A stretch of 8,724 nt of DNA from positions 1 through 8,724 of the forward strand of contig DRQV01000192.1 of NCBI GenBank assembly GCA_011371325.1, given 5' to 3'. A program made the translations under genes and the position numbers. This document shows positions 7,202 to 8,724 of this stretch, piece by piece; position 1 is the first letter of the stretch, and each line of letters begins with the position of its first letter. Origin of the DNA: Thioploca sp. (GTDB lineage Bacteria; Pseudomonadota; Gammaproteobacteria; Beggiatoales; Beggiatoaceae). The notes beneath the pieces are model-generated. The model saw nothing but the letters and a program-made list of their open reading frames with translations. It was not told the DNA's origin and made no database searches.

Positions 7202-8395
7202 CTAAGTACGATATTCTGCATTAATTTGTATATATTCATGGGATAAATCACAGGTAAATACTTTCTCTTGCTGCTCTCCACGTCCCAATAAAATGCGTAC
7301 TGAAATATCAGTTTCCTGCATAACTTTACTACCAGCTTCTTCAGTATAAGTATCTGCTAATTCGCCATTTTTAACTATACAAATATCATTTAAATAAATC
7401 TGGATAATATTAGTATTAAGATTGGTTATTTCTGCTCTACCAATTGCAGCTAAAATACGTCCCCAATTAGCATCACTAGCGAAGAAAGCTGTTTTAACTA
7501 AAGGTGAATGAGCGACAGTATAAGCTACTTCCAAACATTCTTTAGATGAATTGCCTTGTTCTACAACAATAGTGATAAATTTTGTAGCTCCTTCTCCATC
7601 ACGCACAATTGCTAGAGCTAATCGAGTACAAATATCAGTGACAGCTTGGCAAAATTGTTTGTAATTTGTATGCTCAATATTATCAATCGTTTGTTTACTA
7701 TGACCAGTAGCAATTAGTATACAAGAATCATTGGTTGAAGTATCACCATCAATAGTTATCCGATTAAAACTTTGTTCAACCGCTTGGTTAAGACAATTTT
7801 GCAATATATCTTTCGGTATATCAGCGTCAGTAGCGATAAAAGCTAACATGGTTGCCATATTTGGTCTAATCATTCCAGAACCTTTAGCTATCCCGGTAAT
7901 TGTAACTATTTTATCATCAATATTAAGTTGGATAGATGCTATTTTATCAACTGTATCAGTGGTTCTGATAGAATTTGCCGCTTGTTGCCAACCATCTTCT
8001 ATTAAGTTTTCTAATGCGGTTGGTATTGTTGCACAAATTTTCTCAGTAGGTAATGGTTCACCGATAACTCCAGTAGAAAAAGGTAAAATTTCATTAGCTT
8101 TACAATTGCTAGTCTGTGCTAATTTTTCACAACAGGTCATTGCATCTTGTAAACCACTTTCCCCACGACCAGCATTGGCATTGCCAGAATTTATCAATAA
8201 AAAGCGAGGTGAAGTAGCAGCTAAATTTTGTTTAGAAATAGTTACTGGAGCTGCACAAAAAGCATTTTGGGTAAATACTCCCACACAAGTACTTTGAGTG
8301 GCTAATTCAAATATGGTTAAATCATCAGTTGATTTTAATCCTGTGCAAGCTGTACCAATTTTTATGCCTGCAACAAGATGTTGTATGTTATTCAT
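7202..8395 (-). CDS. argJ: Bifunctional ornithine acetyltransferase/N-acetylglutamate synthase
   Basis: A full-length 397-residue ArgJ. It transfers acetyl from N-acetylornithine to glutamate (cyclic arginine pathway) and, in bifunctional forms, also makes N-acetylglutamate from acetyl-CoA. Visible signatures: NSGNANAGRGE at 69-79; the oxyanion-hole segment STGVIG at 107-112; the autoproteolysis site KGSGMIRPNMATML at 171-184, with cleavage expected between A181 and T182, T182 becoming the N-terminal nucleophile of the beta chain; DGDTSTNDS at 216-224; VRDGEGATK at 264-272; ASDANWGR at 307-314; and the conserved C-terminal end INAEYRT. All key residues are intact. Whether it is bi- or monofunctional cannot be decided by eye. 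It begins 25 nt after pth, and the spacer has no obvious Shine-Dalgarno site, suggesting coupling or weak initiation. The start is supported by GIKIGTACTGLK at residues 10-21, typical of the family N-terminus. Confidence 0.97.
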   Translation of the reverse strand: MNNIQHLVAGIKIGTACTGLKSTDDLTIFELATQSTCVGVFTQNAFCAAPVTISKQNLAATSPRFLLINSGNANAGRGESGLQDAMTCCEKLAQTSNCKANEILPFSTGVIGEPLPTEKICATIPTALENLIEDGWQQAANSIRTTDTVDKIASIQLNIDDKIVTITGIAKGSGMIRPNMATMLAFIATDADIPKDILQNCLNQAVEQSFNRITIDGDTSTNDSCILIATGHSKQTIDNIEHTNYKQFCQAVTDICTRLALAIVRDGEGATKFITIVVEQGNSSKECLEVAYTVAHSPLVKTAFFASDANWGRILAAIGRAEITNLNTNIIQIYLNDICIVKNGELADTYTEEAGSKVMQETDISVRILLGRGEQQEKVFTCDLSHEYIQINAEYRT

Positions 8396-8420
8396 AAGTA
8401 TTATTTAAAAATAATTAATT

Positions 8421-8724
8421 TTAGGAACTATGTAATTGCTGCATAGCTTTTTCTAATTGCTCTTCAACGATCAAAGGAATAATTTGTAAAACTAAATCCA
8501 TCTTAGCAGCAATTTCAATCTGTTCATCACGAGTAGGACTATTTAGCACATAATTGCTAACATTATTTCCTTGGCCAGGATGCCCAATTCCAATGCGTAA
8601 TCGTAAAAAATTATTACTCCCAAGATGAGAAATAATACTTTTTAATCCATTATGTTTGCCATCGCCACCACCTTTTTTTAATCGTATTGTTCCAGGCAAA
8701 AAATCTAATTCATCATGAATTATT
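8421..8724 (-). CDS. pth: Peptidyl-tRNA hydrolase, C-terminal half (partial)
   Basis: The reading frame enters from the right edge of the window, and only the last 100 codons are present; bacterial Pth is usually about 190 residues. The visible part starts IIHDELDF, containing the conserved Asp-bearing HDELD motif. It continues with RLKKGGGDGKHNGLKSI (with the conserved His-Asn of the active-site cleft), then LRIGIGHPG and a SNYVLNSPTRDEQ segment, all standard for Pth. The enzyme cleaves peptidyl-tRNA released from stalled ribosomes and is essential in most bacteria. The gene is not a 92-residue protein: the TTG at 8699 is an internal leucine codon, because the conserved HDELD lies upstream in the same frame. 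It leads the pth-argJ-mutT/thiE-like gene series in this window. Confidence 0.96.
   Translation of the reverse strand, partial: IIHDELDFLPGTIRLKKGGGDGKHNGLKSIISHLGSNNFLRLRIGIGHPGQGNNVSNYVLNSPTRDEQIEIAAKMDLVLQIIPLIVEEQLEKAMQQLHSS

Noticed and set aside
7731..8297. 188-codon open frame on the + strand opposite argJ
   Set aside because: It lies wholly inside argJ on the other strand. ArgJ has every family motif intact, and the antisense translation resembles no family I recognise.
8421..8699. A 92-residue pth starting at TTG 8699
   Set aside because: The conserved HDELD motif is encoded just upstream in the same frame up to the window edge, so the TTG is an internal leucine codon of a partial gene.

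Overview
The window is AT-rich (about one third G+C by eye) and looks like chromosomal DNA of a gammaproteobacterium. The evidence is the adjacent ycjX-ycjF pair, a MutT-type Nudix domain fused to a ThiE/TenI-like domain, and ArgJ-type arginine synthesis next to peptidyl-tRNA hydrolase. The low G+C together with a chemotaxis receptor and a secretion/pilus ATPase suggests a free-living or facultatively host-associated lineage. I cannot name the genus from the sequence.

Layout. At the left edge (1-158, + strand) is the C-terminal end of ycjX, a stress-linked P-loop GTPase-like protein. It is followed without any gap by ycjF (159-1211), its membrane partner. A 447-base stretch (1212-1658) holds no gene I can name. 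Its first half is a G+C-enriched patch open in two overlapping frames, its middle carries a perfect 15-bp inverted repeat, and its AT-rich second half has a promoter candidate and a possible 11-residue leader ORF. Next comes a complete GspE/PilB-family ATPase (1659-3353, + strand), with none of its usual secretion or pilus partners in view.

All genes right of 3479 are on the - strand. In transcription order they are the C-terminal half of pth (right edge), argJ (25-nt gap after pth), a mutT-thiE-like fusion (16-nt gap after argJ) and, after a 119-nt gap, a large methyl-accepting chemotaxis receptor with a good ribosome binding site. pth, argJ and the fusion look like one housekeeping operon covering tRNA recycling, arginine synthesis and nucleotide sanitation. 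The receptor has a NIT sensor domain, HAMP, PAS-like and HAMP-like repeats, a signalling domain and a C-terminal CheR/CheB-tethering pentapeptide. It converges on the GspE gene.

I see no CRISPR array, tRNA, rRNA, intact insertion sequence or defence system. Most of the window is recognisable core biology. The parts least explained are the intergenic stretch 1212-1658 and the degenerate active sites of the Nudix-ThiE fusion.
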